From Candidatus Methylospira mobilis (GTDB taxonomy: Bacteria > Pseudomonadota > Gammaproteobacteria > Methylococcales > Methylococcaceae), in assembly GCF_009498235.1 (NCBI RefSeq), contig NZ_CP044205.1:4093389-4157388 (forward strand): a stretch of DNA of 64,000 nucleotides, in the 5' to 3' direction. The notes under the pieces were generated by a model, which did no database searches, had not been told where the DNA came from, and saw only the letters and a list, made by a program, of their open reading frames with translations. Positions 62,789 through 64,000 of this stretch are shown here, piece after piece (positions within the stretch are counted from its first letter, which is position 1; each line of letters starts with the position of its first letter). A program made the position numbers and the translations under genes.

Positions 62789-64000
62789 GAATGGCATCCA
62801 GAGTATCGCTATTCCGTTGATGAACTGATTGCCGGTTTGCAATTGGAGCTGGCGCAGGTTGGGCGGCCTAAGCGGCGCGAGGGGCGCGCGGTTCAAGAAC
62901 GCCCATCGGACGGTGATCCGGTATGGATTCCACGCCCAGAGGAAAACGCTGTCATTGTCGCGTTGCGCGAGCGTAGTCTTTACAAAGCCCCGCTCGGTAA
63001 CGGTAAGCACGATCTCAGTTGTCCATGGATGGCTGAGCACAGCGGTGGAGTGGATGGAGGCACTGCCTATTTCGAGCCCGACGACCAATGGCCAATAGGC
63101 GGTTTTAAATGCCTGCATGGTCATTGTGCCGACCGGCATATCCGCGATCTGCTGCGTTTTCTGGATATCGAAGCGAATGCGGCGCGCATGAAACCAACCA
63201 TCCGGGTGGTGGCGGGGGAAATCCATCGTGTAGTTGATGCGGCCGAACATGAGCTTGCATTGGCAAAGCGGTTTTACCAGCGCGGAGGGTTGATCGTTAC
63301 CGTGACGACTGACCCCGGTACGCGTGAAACCCGCATTCAGGAAATCAGCCAGCCAGCTCTAGTGCGCGCGTTGGCGGGGGTTGCGACATGGGAACGCTTT
63401 GATGCGCGCACTGAAGATTGGGTTCGTGCCGATCCGCCAGCGCGGCATGCGGCGGTATTGTTCGACTCGACCAGTTACCCTCATTTGCCTGTACTGAATG
63501 GCCTCACGCGTCAACCTTATCTGCGACCTGATGGTAGCTTGATGACTACTGCAGGATATGACTCAACGATAGGCATGTTCGGCGTGTTCGATGCGCGAGC
63601 ATTTGACGTACCGGACAACCCAACGCGCGCACAGGCTGAAGCCGCGTTAGCGTTGTTGCAGGACTTACTGATCGAATTCAGCTTCGCCAAAGATACCGAT
63701 CTGGCAGCGGCTCTAACCGCCATACTTACTGCAGCCATTCGTTCAGGCCTTGCGCACGCGCCCATGATTCATGTGCGCGCACATATGGTGGGATCGGGTA
63801 AGTCTTACCTATGCAAATTGATCACCGCCTTTGCTACGCCTCAACGTGGGACACCTACCTCATTTCCTGCCGACGACGAAGAGTGCCGTAAATTGTTGCT
63901 CGCGGAATTGTTACGTGCGCCCGCGGTGATTGAGTTTGATAACTTGACCGGCGATCTTCTGCCGCACAAGAGTCTATGTACCGCATTGACTTCGGAGTAT
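62789..64000 (+). CDS. Primase/helicase-like replication protein, 5' end removed by IS21 and running off the right edge
   Basis: An uninterrupted frame of 404 codons, without its own start, open at both ends. It begins just outside the insertion-sequence terminus (EWHPEYRYSVDELIAGL) and contains a cysteine-histidine cluster, DLSCPWMAEHSGG then FKCLHGHCADRHI (about 78-125). This is typical of primase-helicase proteins of integrative elements. About 334-343 is a P-loop, HMVGSGKSYL, and APAVIEFDNLTGDLL further on looks like Walker B. The true N-terminus is missing from the left flank. The hybrid frame extends back into the insertion sequence (WVSFRSATTEW). It fits the replication gene of a P4-like or ICE-type island whose integrase lies at 55.5 kb. 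Confidence 0.72.

Noticed and set aside
62777..63250. 157-codon minus-strand frame at the right end
   Set aside because: It is opposite the primase/helicase frame, which is open for 404 codons and has a Cys/His cluster and P-loop.

Overview
The window looks like chromosome of a free-living gammaproteobacterium of moderate GC content. The type A RNase P RNA, the mutM, his and argG genes, the succinyl-type homoserine acyltransferase and the MsrPQ pair all fit this. An aquatic methanotroph-like lineage is possible, but no methane-oxidation gene is present to prove it. I could run no searches, so family names rest on motifs read by eye.

Positions 1-31 kb are mostly a core backbone. They hold the start of a diguanylate cyclase (1-487, minus), a four-gene GldA/F/G-like ABC operon (727-4776), mutM, an ATPase next to metA, and a TonB-like protein. 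A patch of redox and stress genes follows (9.3-12.4 kb) around a TetR regulator with palindromic operator candidates; it includes a hemoglobin relic. Next come a decayed group II intron reverse transcriptase (12.7-13.35 kb), a metallophosphoesterase, tpm, a DUF454 protein, rnpB (19437-19804), the minus-strand cluster hisB-H-A-F-I-E plus a gamma carbonic anhydrase, argG, an M48 protease lipoprotein, msrPQ, an ankyrin protein and a flavodoxin.

Positions 31-49 kb are more accessory. There is an LRR-protein kinase next to a very large discoidin-glycosidase protein, a decayed restriction-modification patch (35.7-38.3 kb), a sulfotransferase carrying 14 near-identical TPRs, a chemoreceptor followed by a cheW scrap, and a complete IS66 element (44816-47310). 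The IS66 element lies inside the signal peptide of an outer-membrane porin; the original start codon and ribosome-binding site survive on its far side.

Positions 49-64 kb are a genome-decay zone. An NADH dehydrogenase-2 gene is fused in frame to a CorA gene that carries one internal TGA. A FecI/FecR pair has no receptor gene beside it. After this come scraps of hsdS, rhuM, IS3, IS66 and IS21. A tRNA-Pro-like sequence at 55236-55310 is followed by a damaged tyrosine integrase, a DUF4258/YgiT toxin-antitoxin-like pair with broken duplicates, a truncated TIR-like gene, and a primase/helicase that runs off the right edge. This order resembles a P4-like satellite or integrative island. It has been split by an IS21 element (58136-62788) that itself carries a second, different IS21 (59155-61191).

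The main themes are a stable biosynthetic backbone and an accessory part where insertion sequences have created gene fusions, truncations and hybrid 5' ends.
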